From Chitinophaga varians (GTDB taxonomy: Bacteria > Bacteroidota > Bacteroidia > Chitinophagales > Chitinophagaceae): DNA of 64,000 nucleotides. Positions 9,001-18,077 of this stretch are shown piece by piece. Position 1 is the first letter of the stretch; each line of letters starts with the position of its first letter. The notes beneath the pieces were generated by a model. The model saw only the letters and a list, made by a program, of their open reading frames with translations. It was not told the DNA's origin and ran no database searches. The stretch covers positions 248,001 through 312,000 of the forward strand of contig NZ_JACVFB010000002.1 of NCBI RefSeq assembly GCF_014529945.1. Direction: 5' to 3'. The translations under genes and the position numbers were made by a program.

Positions 9001-9609
9001 ATGTCGCCAAAACTTAAATTAAAAGTGTTTGCGTCCCGTTTATTGCGGTATTTCTTTCAGGGCCTGTTGATACTGGCCCCTATCGGGATCACTGCACTGA
9101 CTTTATATTGGGCGTTTGTTACTATTGACAATCTTATTCCGAAGGAGATCATTCCGGAGGACACCTCTTTCAACTTTCTAAAGTACAAGGGCGTAGGTTT
9201 CGCGCTGGTATTGATATTGGTAGTAGTGGTGGGATACCTGAGTTCTTCCTTCATTATCGGGCGGATTTTTGATCTGTTTGATCATTTGCTGGAGCGCACT
9301 CCTTTCATCAAATACATTTACACTTCCATCAAGGACGTATTTGACGCGTTTGTGGGAGAGAAAAAGAAGTTCGATCATCCGGTGCTGGTACAGATTTACG
9401 GACTGGATGTATGGGAGATGGGATTTATCACCCAGACAGATGTGAGCAGTCTGGGCATGGAAGGCTATATGGCCGTATATGTGCCGCATGCTTATGCCAT
9501 TACCGGTAAAGTGTTTATTGTACCGAAGGAGCGGGTGAAACCGTTGGAAAATATTTCTGCCGGTGAGGCCATGAAATTTGCCGTCAGTGGCGGCGTTACC
9601 AACATTTAG
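9001..9609 (+). CDS. DUF502 family membrane protein
   Basis: 202-residue inner-membrane protein of the widespread DUF502 family, with no established function. Two membrane segments are visible (about 16-40, FFQGLLILAPIGITALTLYW, and about 60-85, FALVLILVVVVGYLSSSFI). They are followed by the conserved motif ERTPFIKYIYTSIKDV and a soluble beta-rich C-terminal part containing YVPHAYAITGKVFIVP. It stands alone, divergent from tetR and separated from the next gene by an inverted-repeat element (9623-9688). Confidence 0.85.
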   Translation: MSPKLKLKVFASRLLRYFFQGLLILAPIGITALTLYWAFVTIDNLIPKEIIPEDTSFNFLKYKGVGFALVLILVVVVGYLSSSFIIGRIFDLFDHLLERTPFIKYIYTSIKDVFDAFVGEKKKFDHPVLVQIYGLDVWEMGFITQTDVSSLGMEGYMAVYVPHAYAITGKVFIVPKERVKPLENISAGEAMKFAVSGGVTNI

Positions 9610-9622
9610 TCATTCGGCTGTT

Positions 9623-9688
9623 TTGAAATTTAGTTATTTAATTCCTGTAAAAGCTTTGGCTGACTTGGATTAAATAGCTAAATTTCAA
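9623..9688. repeat. Intergenic AT-rich inverted repeat (element A)
   Basis: Arms 9623-9640 and 9671-9688 match at 17 of 18 positions (ttgaaatttagttattta and its complement), with a 30-nt loop. It lies between two plus-strand genes and belongs to the family of similar elements described under findings. Confidence 0.7.
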
Positions 9689-9715
9689 CGTAACCAAATT
9701 GCTAAATTGTTTGTT

Positions 9716-10702
9716 ATGTTAACCCGTATCCTGAAACAGCGTTTCGCTGTAAGCTTTACTATTATACTATTGTTGAGTGCCGAATCCGCTGGTGGCTGGG
9801 GTTTCTTTGCCCATGAGCGGATCAACAGGCTGGCGGTATTTTGTCTGCCTCCTGAGATGCTGGTGTTATATAAGCCGCATCTGGAATACCTGCGTGTGCA
9901 CGCTACCGATCCGGACAAACGCCGGTATGTGGTGGCTGCCGAGGCACCGCGGCACTATCTGGATATTGACCTGCTGGACCAGCCGCCGTACCGGCAGATA
10001 CCGCGTAGCTGGCAGGAAGCCGTGGCGCGGTATGGCGCCGATTCACTGCAGCGCAACGGGATATTGCCCTGGCATCTTGAAAAGATCATGTTTATGCTGA
10101 CGAAGGCTTTCCGTGAGCGGGACCAGCAGCGGATCCTGCAATTGTCGGCCGAAGCGGGGCATTACGTGGCCGATGCACATGTGCCGTTACATGCCTGTTC
10201 CAATCACAACGGACAGTTTACCGGGCAAACGGGCATCCATGGCCTATGGGAGTCGCGCATCCCTGAGCTGCTGGCAGATGCGGAGTTTGATTACTGGGCC
10301 GGCAAAGCGCATTATATCGGCGACTGGCGGGCATTTGTCTGGCAGATCGTCACCAGTAGCGGTCTTGCAGCAGACACCGTATTGAAAAAAGAAAAGTGGT
10401 TATGTGAACAGACGCCCCCGGCGCAGCGTTATGCATATGAGATCAGGAACGGTGTGTTAACGAGGACTTACGCTGAAGGTTATACGAAAGCATATCATCG
10501 GTTGTTGAATGGTATGACAGCGCGGCGAATGAAACAATCCATTGCAGCGGTGGCGGCCTGCTGGTATACCGCCTGGGTAAATGCAGGGCAGCCTTCTTTG
10601 CAGGAGCTTCATCACACAAGCCTTACGGAGAGCGAGTTGCAGGAGTTTGAACAGCTGCAACAACGATGGACAGAGGGACGCATGCTGGGCAGAACAGAAT
10701 AA
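9716..10702 (+). CDS. Secreted zinc-dependent phospholipase C / S1-P1 nuclease-like protein
   Basis: Probable exported zinc hydrolase of the phospholipase C/P1 nuclease fold. The ATG at 9716 is preferred over an in-frame TTG at 9707; it gives 328 residues beginning with a hydrophobic signal segment ending near SAGG. Likely metal ligands are the Trp-Gly-Phe-Phe-Ala-His start of the mature protein (WGFFAHERINR), APRHYLDID, HYVADAHVPLHACSNHNGQ and the HGLWESRIPE motif, which together follow the family spacing of His and Asp ligands. Natural substrate (phospholipid or nucleic acid) cannot be told from sequence. Single-gene unit upstream of serC. Confidence 0.75.
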   Translation: MLTRILKQRFAVSFTIILLLSAESAGGWGFFAHERINRLAVFCLPPEMLVLYKPHLEYLRVHATDPDKRRYVVAAEAPRHYLDIDLLDQPPYRQIPRSWQEAVARYGADSLQRNGILPWHLEKIMFMLTKAFRERDQQRILQLSAEAGHYVADAHVPLHACSNHNGQFTGQTGIHGLWESRIPELLADAEFDYWAGKAHYIGDWRAFVWQIVTSSGLAADTVLKKEKWLCEQTPPAQRYAYEIRNGVLTRTYAEGYTKAYHRLLNGMTARRMKQSIAAVAACWYTAWVNAGQPSLQELHHTSLTESELQEFEQLQQRWTEGRMLGRTE

Positions 10703-10749
10703 ACGGGCAAAATATTTAGGCTAATACAGAATATTTGGAAAAGAAATTT

Positions 10750-10757
10750 TATCTTTG
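10750..10757 (+). promoter_or_regulatory. -7 promoter box of serC
   Basis: TATCTTTG, a perfect TAnnTTTG match, about 138 bp before the serC ATG at 10895. The long leader in between (10758-10894) is unexplained; it contains an 8-T run at 10821-10828. Confidence 0.65.
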
Positions 10758-10894
10758 TTCCTACCGTCTTTTAACCTATCCTACACCACGCGCCTTACAG
10801 GTTTTAAAACACCCGTGCCGTTTTTTTTCCGTTTCCTTAGAAAAACCAAAACAAAGTGGAAAGATCAAAAAATGAATTTAATCTAGATCGTAAC

Positions 10895-11965
10895 ATGAAG
10901 GTGCATAATTTTAACGCAGGTCCTTCTGTATTGCCCAACGAGGTATTATACAAAGCCAGTAAAGCCCTGATCGACTTTGAGGGATCGGGGATGTCCATAC
11001 TGGAAATAGGCCACAGAACGGAGCCGTTTATAGCGGTGATGGAAGAGGCGCGTAACCTGGTTAGGGAACTGATGCAGCTTGATGACGACTTCGAGGTGCT
11101 GTATTTACATGGCGGGGCCACCACGCAATTTATGCAGGTGCCCATGAATCTGCTGGAAAGCAGTGAGACTGCCGCTTATGTAGATACCGGCGTATGGTCC
11201 AACAAAGCCATCAAAGAAGCAAAATTGTTTGGCTTCGTAGATGTAGTAGCCAGCTCCAAAGACAGTAACTACAACCACATCCCCAAACAATTCAACATCC
11301 CTCCACAGGCCAGCTACCTGCACATTACCACTAACAATACCATCTATGGTACACAGTGGCATATGACCCCGGTAACAGACGTTCCCCTGATCGCGGATAT
11401 GAGCAGTGACATTATGAGCCGCACCATGGACTTCAACAAGTACTCGCTGATTTATGCCGGTGTTCAGAAGAACATGGGCGCAGCCGGTGCTACCATGGTG
11501 GCCATCCGTAAAAGCATGCTCGGTAAAGTAACCCGTAAAATCCCGGCTATACTGGACTACAAAAACCATATAGAGAACGGGTCCATGCTGAACACCCCTC
11601 CCGTATTTGCGGTATATATCTCCATGCTCACCCTTCGCTGGTTGAAAGAGCAGGGCGGTATACCAGCCATCGAAAAAATCAACCAGAAAAAGGCAGCCCT
11701 GCTGTATGATGAAATTGACCACAACCCGCTGTTCCGCGGTACAGTGGCCAAAGAAGACCGCAGCCTGATGAACGCCTGCTTCATCATGGACAAGCCTGAG
11801 ATGGAAGAAGAATTCCTGAAATTCTGTAAGAAAGAAGATATCGTTGGTATTAAGGGCCACCGCCTCTCCGGTGGTTTCCGGGTATCCATGTACAATGCTT
11901 TGCCCTACGAAAGCGTAGAAGTAATGGTGGAAGCCATGAAATACTTCTCCCTGAAAAAAGCATAA
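10895..11965 (+). CDS. serC: Phosphoserine aminotransferase
   Basis: PLP enzyme of serine biosynthesis (3-phosphohydroxypyruvate plus glutamate to phosphoserine), also used in pyridoxine biosynthesis in some bacteria. The ATG at 10895 gives MKVHNFNAGPSVLP, the standard family start; the longer frame from a GTG at 10856 adds an unlikely extension. 356 residues is normal. Visible residues are Trp102 in DTGVWSNKA, Asp168 in IADMSSDI and the Schiff-base Lys192 in YAGVQKNMG. The C-terminus has KGHRLSGGFRVSMYNALP. In Bacteroidota, serC is often followed by serA and DUF1015; here the DUF1015 gene follows directly and serA is absent. Confidence 0.95.
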   Translation: MKVHNFNAGPSVLPNEVLYKASKALIDFEGSGMSILEIGHRTEPFIAVMEEARNLVRELMQLDDDFEVLYLHGGATTQFMQVPMNLLESSETAAYVDTGVWSNKAIKEAKLFGFVDVVASSKDSNYNHIPKQFNIPPQASYLHITTNNTIYGTQWHMTPVTDVPLIADMSSDIMSRTMDFNKYSLIYAGVQKNMGAAGATMVAIRKSMLGKVTRKIPAILDYKNHIENGSMLNTPPVFAVYISMLTLRWLKEQGGIPAIEKINQKKAALLYDEIDHNPLFRGTVAKEDRSLMNACFIMDKPEMEEEFLKFCKKEDIVGIKGHRLSGGFRVSMYNALPYESVEVMVEAMKYFSLKKA

Positions 11966-12105
11966 AACAATTACGAATTACGAACTACGGATTACGAATT
12001 AAGGTTTCTGACTGAATCCCCAACTCAGTTAGAAGGGCTTAATTCGCAATCCGTTACTGTATTTGTTCTTTTTCATCATCCGTAATTCGTAATTCGTAAT
12101 TGTTT
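11966..12105. repeat. Intergenic palindromic element (element B)
   Basis: The outer arms 11966-11990 and 12080-12105 are built from repeats of the heptamer attacga and its complement (one mismatch in about 25). Inner segments also pair (gattacgaattaag near 11990 with cttaattcgcaatc near 12038, and tctgactga with tcagttaga). The whole spacer can therefore fold as one stepped hairpin. It sits between serC and the DUF1015 gene. Confidence 0.75.
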
Positions 12106-12137
12106 TTATTACTTTTACCCTCATCCACATTTTTATC

Positions 12138-13382
12138 ATGGCTATTATCAGACCTTTTAAAGGATTAAGGCCCAAAGAAGAACTGGCGGCACAAGTAGCT
12201 GCAAGGCCTTATGACGTACTCAGTTCGGACGAAGCTAAAGCTGCCGCTGCCGGTAATCCTTATTCGTATTATCATGTTTCAAAATCTGAAATAGACCTGC
12301 CGGAAGGGATAGATACCCACAGCCAGCAGGTATACGATAAAGCAGCAGCCAACCTGCAACACCTGGTAAAAGAAGGTGTACTGTTTCAGGAAGCACAGCC
12401 TGCCTATTACATCTACAAACTGGTGATGAACGGCCGCGCCCAGACCGGCCTGGTATGCGCCTCCTCTGTAGACGACTACAACAAAGGCATTATCAAAAAA
12501 CATGAGTTTACACGCCCGGACAAAGAACTGGACCGTATCAACCATATTAAAACCACACTGGCACAGACAGGTAACGTTTTTCTCGCCTACAACGACGTGC
12601 CGGAAGTGAACGCCCTGATCGACCACTGGCAAAACAATAACAAACCAACATACGACTTCACCGCGGATGACGGTATCCAGCATACCATCTGGGTGATCAA
12701 TACCCCGGCTGCCGTACAGGAAATCACTACCCTGTTTGCCGAAAAAGTGCCCTGCACCTACATCGCCGACGGCCACCACCGCGCTGCTTCCGCCAGCCTG
12801 GTACAGAAAGAATTCCAGGAGAAAGGCACCATCACTTCCGTGGAAAATCCGGTGAACTATTTCCTGACCACTATCTTCCCCGCCAGCCAGCTGGCCATCC
12901 TGGACTATAACCGCCTGGTAAAAGACCTCAACGGTCTGAGCAAAGCGGAACTGCTGTCCCGCCTCGACTACGACTTTACCGTGGAAGAAATCGGCCACCA
13001 GCCGCAACAGCCGTCCATGCTGCATGAATTCAGTATGTACCTCGAAGGAGCCTGGTACCGCCTGGTTGCCAAAGAAGGTACCTACACCACTGATCCTATC
13101 GGTATTCTGGACGTGACTATCCTGTCCAACAACATCCTGGACAAACACCTCGGCATCAAAGACCAACGCACCGACAAACGCATCGACTTCGTAGGTGGTA
13201 TCCGTGGCTTACAGGAACTGGTAAAACGCGTAGACAGCGGAGAAATGAAAGTAGCTTTCGCCCTGTACCCGGTTACCATTCAGCAACTGTTCGACATTGC
13301 CGACAGCGGTAATGTGATGCCTCCGAAAAGCACCTGGTTTGAACCTAAGCTGCGCGACGGCCTTATCACGCATGTGATTTAA
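12138..13382 (+). CDS. DUF1015 family protein
   Basis: 414-residue cytoplasmic protein of the DUF1015 family, widely found beside serine-biosynthesis genes but without an assigned reaction. The opening motif RPFKGLRPKEELAAQVAARP and the internal YIADGHHRAASAS are family hallmarks. A TACTTTTA box about 20 bp upstream may be its promoter. The context after serC suggests a link to serine metabolism, which is inference. Confidence 0.88.
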   Translation: MAIIRPFKGLRPKEELAAQVAARPYDVLSSDEAKAAAAGNPYSYYHVSKSEIDLPEGIDTHSQQVYDKAAANLQHLVKEGVLFQEAQPAYYIYKLVMNGRAQTGLVCASSVDDYNKGIIKKHEFTRPDKELDRINHIKTTLAQTGNVFLAYNDVPEVNALIDHWQNNNKPTYDFTADDGIQHTIWVINTPAAVQEITTLFAEKVPCTYIADGHHRAASASLVQKEFQEKGTITSVENPVNYFLTTIFPASQLAILDYNRLVKDLNGLSKAELLSRLDYDFTVEEIGHQPQQPSMLHEFSMYLEGAWYRLVAKEGTYTTDPIGILDVTILSNNILDKHLGIKDQRTDKRIDFVGGIRGLQELVKRVDSGEMKVAFALYPVTIQQLFDIADSGNVMPPKSTWFEPKLRDGLITHVI

Positions 13383-13404
13383 TCAACATATTTTCAATAT
13401 CCGG

Positions 13405-13438
13405 CTCCCCTGACCATTCCGTCAGGGGAGTTTGTTTT
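13405..13438 (+). terminator. Rho-independent terminator after the DUF1015 gene
   Basis: Perfect 9-bp stem ctcccctga (13405-13413) with tcaggggag (13422-13430), followed by tttgtttt. Confidence 0.85.
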
Positions 13439-13451
13439 CACCCTAGTACCT

Positions 13452-14279
13452 ATGTCTTCCACGTCCTCCCCTGCCACTATTTTTGATGATCCGGTTTTTG
13501 AAGAACAGGGGCCAAGGGCCTATCCCAGCCTGAAGCACTTCTGGTTGTTGTTTCCCGCCATACTGGTGCTTTTTCTGATCCTGATAATCAGCCTCGGCAT
13601 ATATGAAGGTATCTCCCGTGGCGCTGTCGATTCAGCCAATTATCTGATCGGCCCTCTGTCCATAGTCGTGTACGTATTAATAACGGCCTATGCCTATTCA
13701 CAAAAGAAAAAGCGGGAACCAGCCTATGTACCTTCGTTCAGGATGCCGCCAATATCTGTGATGTTGTTGTTGGTTGCCATCATTCCGGCATTGACCGTCA
13801 GCTTCATCTGCATTAGTGCCTGGTTTCATGTTGATGTCTGGGACACACTCATGCATAGTCAGAATTCCTATTACCCTGACAATATATTTGTCACAACCAT
13901 CTGTGTGACCCTCTTTACTTTTTTGGACCATGTGCTCAACCGGGGAATCCTGCTGGATGGCCTGTTAAAGAGATATCGTCCTGCTGTTGCCATTGTTAAC
14001 AGTGTGCTGTTTACTTCCCTGTTATACATGGTCCCGGTAGCCATATGTTTTTATTTGCTGTTTAATCTGCTATACAGTTGGGTTTACTATTACACACGTT
14101 CACTGCTTCCCTGTTTATGGGCCAGTTTTGTGCTTATTATTTTTTCCTACCTTATTGATAACCACCACTGGCAAAAGTTGCTGGACGCGGGAGATATGAT
14201 AGCCACTTCCATAGCATTGGTTGTGCTGGTTATGGGCGTCCTGCTACTTCAAAAAATATTCAATAAAACAAATAAATAA
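13452..14279 (+). CDS. Degenerate CPBP (Abi)-like integral membrane protein
   Basis: 275 residues with about seven hydrophobic segments and a short polar N-terminus. The region HVLNRGILLDGLLKRYRPAVAIVNSVLF, followed by hydrophobic helices and a final helix pair, has the layout of CPBP-family membrane proteases (EExxxR, then a Phe/His helix). The catalytic glutamates are replaced (NRG instead of EExxxR) and the expected His is absent, so it is probably not a protease. Family assignment is tentative. It starts 14 bp past the DUF1015 terminator. Confidence 0.5.
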   Translation: MSSTSSPATIFDDPVFEEQGPRAYPSLKHFWLLFPAILVLFLILIISLGIYEGISRGAVDSANYLIGPLSIVVYVLITAYAYSQKKKREPAYVPSFRMPPISVMLLLVAIIPALTVSFICISAWFHVDVWDTLMHSQNSYYPDNIFVTTICVTLFTFLDHVLNRGILLDGLLKRYRPAVAIVNSVLFTSLLYMVPVAICFYLLFNLLYSWVYYYTRSLLPCLWASFVLIIFSYLIDNHHWQKLLDAGDMIATSIALVVLVMGVLLLQKIFNKTNK

Positions 14280-14383
14280 ATTACATAATATAAACTTTCC
14301 TCTGCCTATTTATTTCAGCCCGAAGATTGATCAGCGGGACATTACCCCATTTTCCTTACTTTTACAACAAACGACAGACAGGA

Positions 14384-15469
14384 ATGCATATGAGGTCTTC
14401 TTTATTGAAAGCAGTATTTGTTGCGGGGGTATTATTTTCACAAGTGGCGGTGGCGCAGGATGCGAATGAACTATACAAGACCGCTACCAACTTCATGCGT
14501 AACGGGGATTACTCCAATGCTGTGCTGGTATTAAACCAGGCGTTACAGTTGGACCCGGACAATTTTGAATACAGGAAACAGCTTGGTTTCACCTTTTACC
14601 TGAAAGGAGACCTTATCAAAGCGAAAAGTGTGATAGAACCCCTGCTCAACAGAAAAGAAGCAGACGTGCAGGTATTTCAGATTGCCGGCAATATCTACCA
14701 GGGACGGGAAGAGTGGAAAACAGCGCAGCGGATGTACGAAAAGGCCATCCGTAAATTCCCTAACAGCGGTGAGCTGTACAACGACAACGGTACGCTGGCG
14801 ATGAACTTCAAGATGTATGACGGCGCATTGCGTTCCTGGATCAAAGGTATTGAGCAGGACCCTGGTTTTCCGGGCAACTATTACAATGCCACCAAAACCT
14901 ACTATTACAGCAATAACCCATTGTGGTGTATATTATACGGCGAAACTTTCATGAATATGGAAAGTTTCACCACACGGACCGCTGAAATCAGGAACATCGT
15001 ACTGGAATCGTACAAAAAACTGTTCAACGATCCCAGCCTGTTCGACAGCATGGTCCCTGAAGAAGAGGGTAAAAAAGGTAAGAAGAGCAGAGGGGACAAT
15101 GGTTTTTCCCAGGCCTTCAAACAATGCATGGGCAAACAGCTGAGCGTGATCACAGGCGGTGTGGACCCCGATGCGCTGATCATGGCCCGCACCCGCTTCC
15201 TGCTGGACTGGTATAATTCCTACGGCAGCAGCTATCCCTACGCGCTTTTCGATTTTCAGCAAAAGATGCTGCAGCAGGGCATGTTTGAATCATACAATCA
15301 CTGGTTGTTCGGTCCTGCCGCCAATCAGGCTGGTTATAAAGCATGGATAGCCCTGCATAAACAAGAGTATGATGACTTTCTGAAATATCAGCGCAACCAT
15401 CCGCTGAAACCCAGACCGGATGAATATTACAATGACGGGAAATTCACGCTGATCAACGCGGGATATTAA
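14384..15469 (+). CDS. Secreted tetratricopeptide-repeat protein
   Basis: About 361 residues from the ATG at 14384 (or 359 from 14390). The upstream in-frame extension from 14327 lacks a signal peptide and would cross the promoter, so the shorter start is preferred. The signal peptide ends near VAVAQD. Three to four TPR units follow (about 22-160), for example NAVLVLNQALQLDPDNFEY and YEKAIRKFPNSGELYNDNG. The C-terminal half has no recognisable domain and includes a basic stretch GKKGKKSRGDNG. A periplasmic scaffold role is plausible; no specific partner is visible. A TACTTTTA box lies about 25 bp upstream. Confidence 0.75.
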   Translation: MHMRSSLLKAVFVAGVLFSQVAVAQDANELYKTATNFMRNGDYSNAVLVLNQALQLDPDNFEYRKQLGFTFYLKGDLIKAKSVIEPLLNRKEADVQVFQIAGNIYQGREEWKTAQRMYEKAIRKFPNSGELYNDNGTLAMNFKMYDGALRSWIKGIEQDPGFPGNYYNATKTYYYSNNPLWCILYGETFMNMESFTTRTAEIRNIVLESYKKLFNDPSLFDSMVPEEEGKKGKKSRGDNGFSQAFKQCMGKQLSVITGGVDPDALIMARTRFLLDWYNSYGSSYPYALFDFQQKMLQQGMFESYNHWLFGPAANQAGYKAWIALHKQEYDDFLKYQRNHPLKPRPDEYYNDGKFTLINAGY

Positions 15470-15477
15470 ATTCTGTT

Positions 15478-15497
15478 CCCAGGGCTGAGGCCCTGGG
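15478..15497. repeat. REP-like palindrome (CCCAGGGC...GCCCTGGG)
   Basis: Perfect 8-bp palindrome with loop tgag, directly after the TPR gene stop. It has the same core as the two REP-like palindromes at 42063-42082 and 42281-42300. A second GC-rich hairpin without a following U-run lies at 15560-15586. Confidence 0.6.
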
Positions 15498-15610
15498 CGA
15501 CATGCCATAGCAGCAGCTGCAGGATTGAGCAAGAGAGGCGTTTTTTTTCAAGCTTTTTCCAGCCGGGATGACAACCGTCCCGGCTGTCTGAATAATCTCA
15601 AAATCTGAAT

Positions 15611-17266
15611 ATGCTCGCCACCAAACACCAAAACACGATTGATGCCGCTGTTAAAGCGAACCACGAAAGAACTTTCTATTCGCACTATCCGGAGCACCCC
15701 AAAGCTTACGGGGAAGAAGCCCATGCAAAAGGCGTACAGAGCTATCAGCAGTTGCTGAACAAGCCCTTTAAACAATTACTGCAAACCGGTGAAACCGGCT
15801 GGGCAGGAGAAGAAGTGTCACCCTATACACAGGAAGTACTGGGCGTTACCTATCCTTCCTTTGCCGTAGACGACCTGGTAAAACGCGCTGGTGAAGCCAC
15901 CCATGCCTGGAGCCGCACCTCCGTCGCTGAAAGAGCCGGCGTACTAACGGAAACGCTTGAACGAATTAAAGATTACTTTTTCGATATCGCCAATGCTACC
16001 ATGCATACTACCGGGCAAAGCTTTATGATGAGCTTCCAGGCTTCCGGTCCGCACGCCAACGACCGCGCCCTCGAAGCCATTGCCACCGGTTATCATGAGC
16101 TGCAACGCTATCCGCCCGAGCTGGAATGGGAAAAGCCCATGGGCAAAATCAGCATCCGCCTGAGAAAGTCTTTCCGCGCTATTCCGAAAGGTATTGGCGT
16201 AGTGATCGGCTGCTCTACTTTCCCCGTGTGGAACACACTGCCGGGCATGTATGCCAACCTGATCACCGGCAATCCCGTGATCGTAAAACCACATCCGCGC
16301 GCTATTCTGCCTATTGCCATTGCTGTAAGTGCCATACAACAGGTGTTACAGGAAAACGGACATGATCCGCACCTGTGTCAGCTTGCACCCGATAGTTCCG
16401 AAAATCTGATTGCCAAAAAACTGTCAGAGCACCCGGACGTAAAACTGATTGACTATACCGGCAGCAGCGCTTTCGGCAATTATGTGGAATCTCTCCCGGG
16501 GAAGACTGTCTTCACCGAAAAAGCAGGGGTTAACTCCGTACTGCTCGACAGCGTGAAAGACCTGGACCCCGTGATACAGAACCTTGCATTTTCTGTGAGC
16601 CTGTATTCCGGTCAGATGTGTACCGCTCCCCAGAACTTCTTCATTCCGGAAACCGGTGTTGCTACCGCTGCAGGACAGGTGAGTTTCAACGAGGTAGTGC
16701 AACGGTTCAGAGATGCCATCGTGGCGCTGGCCAACAATCCGAAAATGGGCGCCGGCACGCTGGGCGCACTTCAGAATGAAAACACCCTGTTACGCGCACA
16801 GGAAGCCCAACAACTGGGCGGCAAAGTAGTACTGGCAGGCGCACCAGTCAACAACGAAGAATTCAGTAAAGCGAGGGTGTTTGCCCCTACCATCATCGAG
16901 GTAAGCAGCGCAGACACCAATATTTACGAGAAAGAGCTGTTTGGTCCTATTGTGCTGATCGTAAAAACAAAAGACACCGCCCATACTATCCAGCTGGCCA
17001 AACAGATGGCGCAGAAACACGGCGCTATTACCTGTGCGGCCTATACTACCGATCCTGCCACCAAAGAAAAGATCGCGGATGAAATGAACAGCGTGTTCAC
17101 GCCTGTTTCTTTCAATCTTACCGGTTTTATCTGGGTGAACCAGCATGCGGCGTTTTCCGATTTCCATGTTAGTGGAGGCAATCCGGCCGGCAATGCCAGT
17201 TTCACCAACCAGGAGTTTATCATCAAACGGTTTGTATGGGTGGGCAACCGTGAACTGATAGAATAG
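15611..17266 (+). CDS. paaN: Phenylacetic acid degradation protein PaaN (aldehyde dehydrogenase family)
   Basis: 551 residues matching the PaaN branch of the aldehyde dehydrogenase superfamily, historically assigned to ring opening of oxepin-CoA or aldehyde oxidation in phenylacetate breakdown. The N-terminal 80 residues (YSHYPEHPKAYGEEAHAKG) are specific to PaaN. The NAD-binding fold and the active-site cysteine Cys337 in LYSGQMCTAPQNFF are visible, as is the glutamate in VFTEKAGVNS. No other paa genes are in the window, so it may be an orphan dehydrogenase or work with a distant cluster. Confidence 0.88.
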   Translation: MLATKHQNTIDAAVKANHERTFYSHYPEHPKAYGEEAHAKGVQSYQQLLNKPFKQLLQTGETGWAGEEVSPYTQEVLGVTYPSFAVDDLVKRAGEATHAWSRTSVAERAGVLTETLERIKDYFFDIANATMHTTGQSFMMSFQASGPHANDRALEAIATGYHELQRYPPELEWEKPMGKISIRLRKSFRAIPKGIGVVIGCSTFPVWNTLPGMYANLITGNPVIVKPHPRAILPIAIAVSAIQQVLQENGHDPHLCQLAPDSSENLIAKKLSEHPDVKLIDYTGSSAFGNYVESLPGKTVFTEKAGVNSVLLDSVKDLDPVIQNLAFSVSLYSGQMCTAPQNFFIPETGVATAAGQVSFNEVVQRFRDAIVALANNPKMGAGTLGALQNENTLLRAQEAQQLGGKVVLAGAPVNNEEFSKARVFAPTIIEVSSADTNIYEKELFGPIVLIVKTKDTAHTIQLAKQMAQKHGAITCAAYTTDPATKEKIADEMNSVFTPVSFNLTGFIWVNQHAAFSDFHVSGGNPAGNASFTNQEFIIKRFVWVGNRELIE

Positions 17267-17276
17267 ATTGATCATA

Positions 17277-17306
17277 CCAGCGTTCCGGGCCATTCCGGAA
17301 CGCTGG
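17277..17306. other. Strong hairpin after paaN
   Basis: Perfect 12-bp stem (17277-17288 with 17295-17306, ccagcgttccgg and complement, 6-nt loop) between paaN and the YceI gene. There is no U-run, so it is either an mRNA-stabilising hairpin or an inefficient terminator. Confidence 0.55.
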
Positions 17307-17331
17307 GCATTATAAATGCAGGGAAATATTT

Positions 17332-17994
17332 ATGAAAAGTATTGTATTCTTTCTTTTACTGTCCGGTATTCTGGTAGCCTGTGAGCAGGCCCCCAAGGCC
17401 GACAAAGCTGCCGCCAGCAACCCCCAGGCCGTCAAAGTAGGCACTGGCAATGCTTATCTGGCGGACACCTCTGCCTGCCTGATAGAATGGATAGGCACCA
17501 AACCGACCGGCAAACACCATGGTACCCTGCGGCTTTCCGGTGGGGCGATCTATGTAAAAGACTCCCTCATCACCGGGGCCCAACTGGTGATCAATATGCA
17601 CACCCTGCAGAATATAGACCTCGCTGGTGACAGCGCCATGAAAAATAAACTGGAGCGAGAACTGAAAAGCAGTTCTTTTTTCGATGTTGAAAAATTCCCC
17701 ACCGCCACTTTTGAAATGACCGGTATTAATTCCTACTACCCTGCCGTAGGGGAAGAAGTGGAGCTAAAAGACGCCACCCACGTCATTTCAGGCAATCTGA
17801 CCCTCAAGAACGTCACCAAAAACATTTCATTCCCCGCCCGTATCAGCATAGACAGTCACCACCTCACCGCGGTCGCCAATTTCAATATCGATCGTACTTT
17901 GTGGGGTATTAATTACCGCGCTGACAAATCCTTACAGGACAAACTGATCAATTCACAGGTAAACATCGGGTTTCATATCAGCGCATCGAGGTAG
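17332..17994 (+). CDS. YceI-family lipoprotein
   Basis: 220 residues with a lipoprotein signal (LLLSGILVACEQ). The YceI/lipocalin-like beta-barrel covers about 45-218. The start of the fold (IEWIGTKPTGKHHGTLRLSGG) and the C-terminal TLWGINYRADKSLQD are typical. Family members bind isoprenoid or other amphiphilic ligands; the ligand here is unknown. In Bacteroidota such proteins are usually anchored in the periplasm or outer membrane. Confidence 0.9.
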   Translation: MKSIVFFLLLSGILVACEQAPKADKAAASNPQAVKVGTGNAYLADTSACLIEWIGTKPTGKHHGTLRLSGGAIYVKDSLITGAQLVINMHTLQNIDLAGDSAMKNKLERELKSSSFFDVEKFPTATFEMTGINSYYPAVGEEVELKDATHVISGNLTLKNVTKNISFPARISIDSHHLTAVANFNIDRTLWGINYRADKSLQDKLINSQVNIGFHISASR

Positions 17995-18077
17995 GCCGTA
18001 TTTTTCGCTTTTCTCAGGGAAAGCCGATAAAATATTTTAAATTGAGTAAAGCCGCTTCACATATAAAACCACTTCAA

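Noticed and set aside
12279..13166. 295-residue minus-strand open frame opposite the DUF1015 gene
   Set aside because: Shadow frame; the plus strand encodes a recognised family over the whole length.
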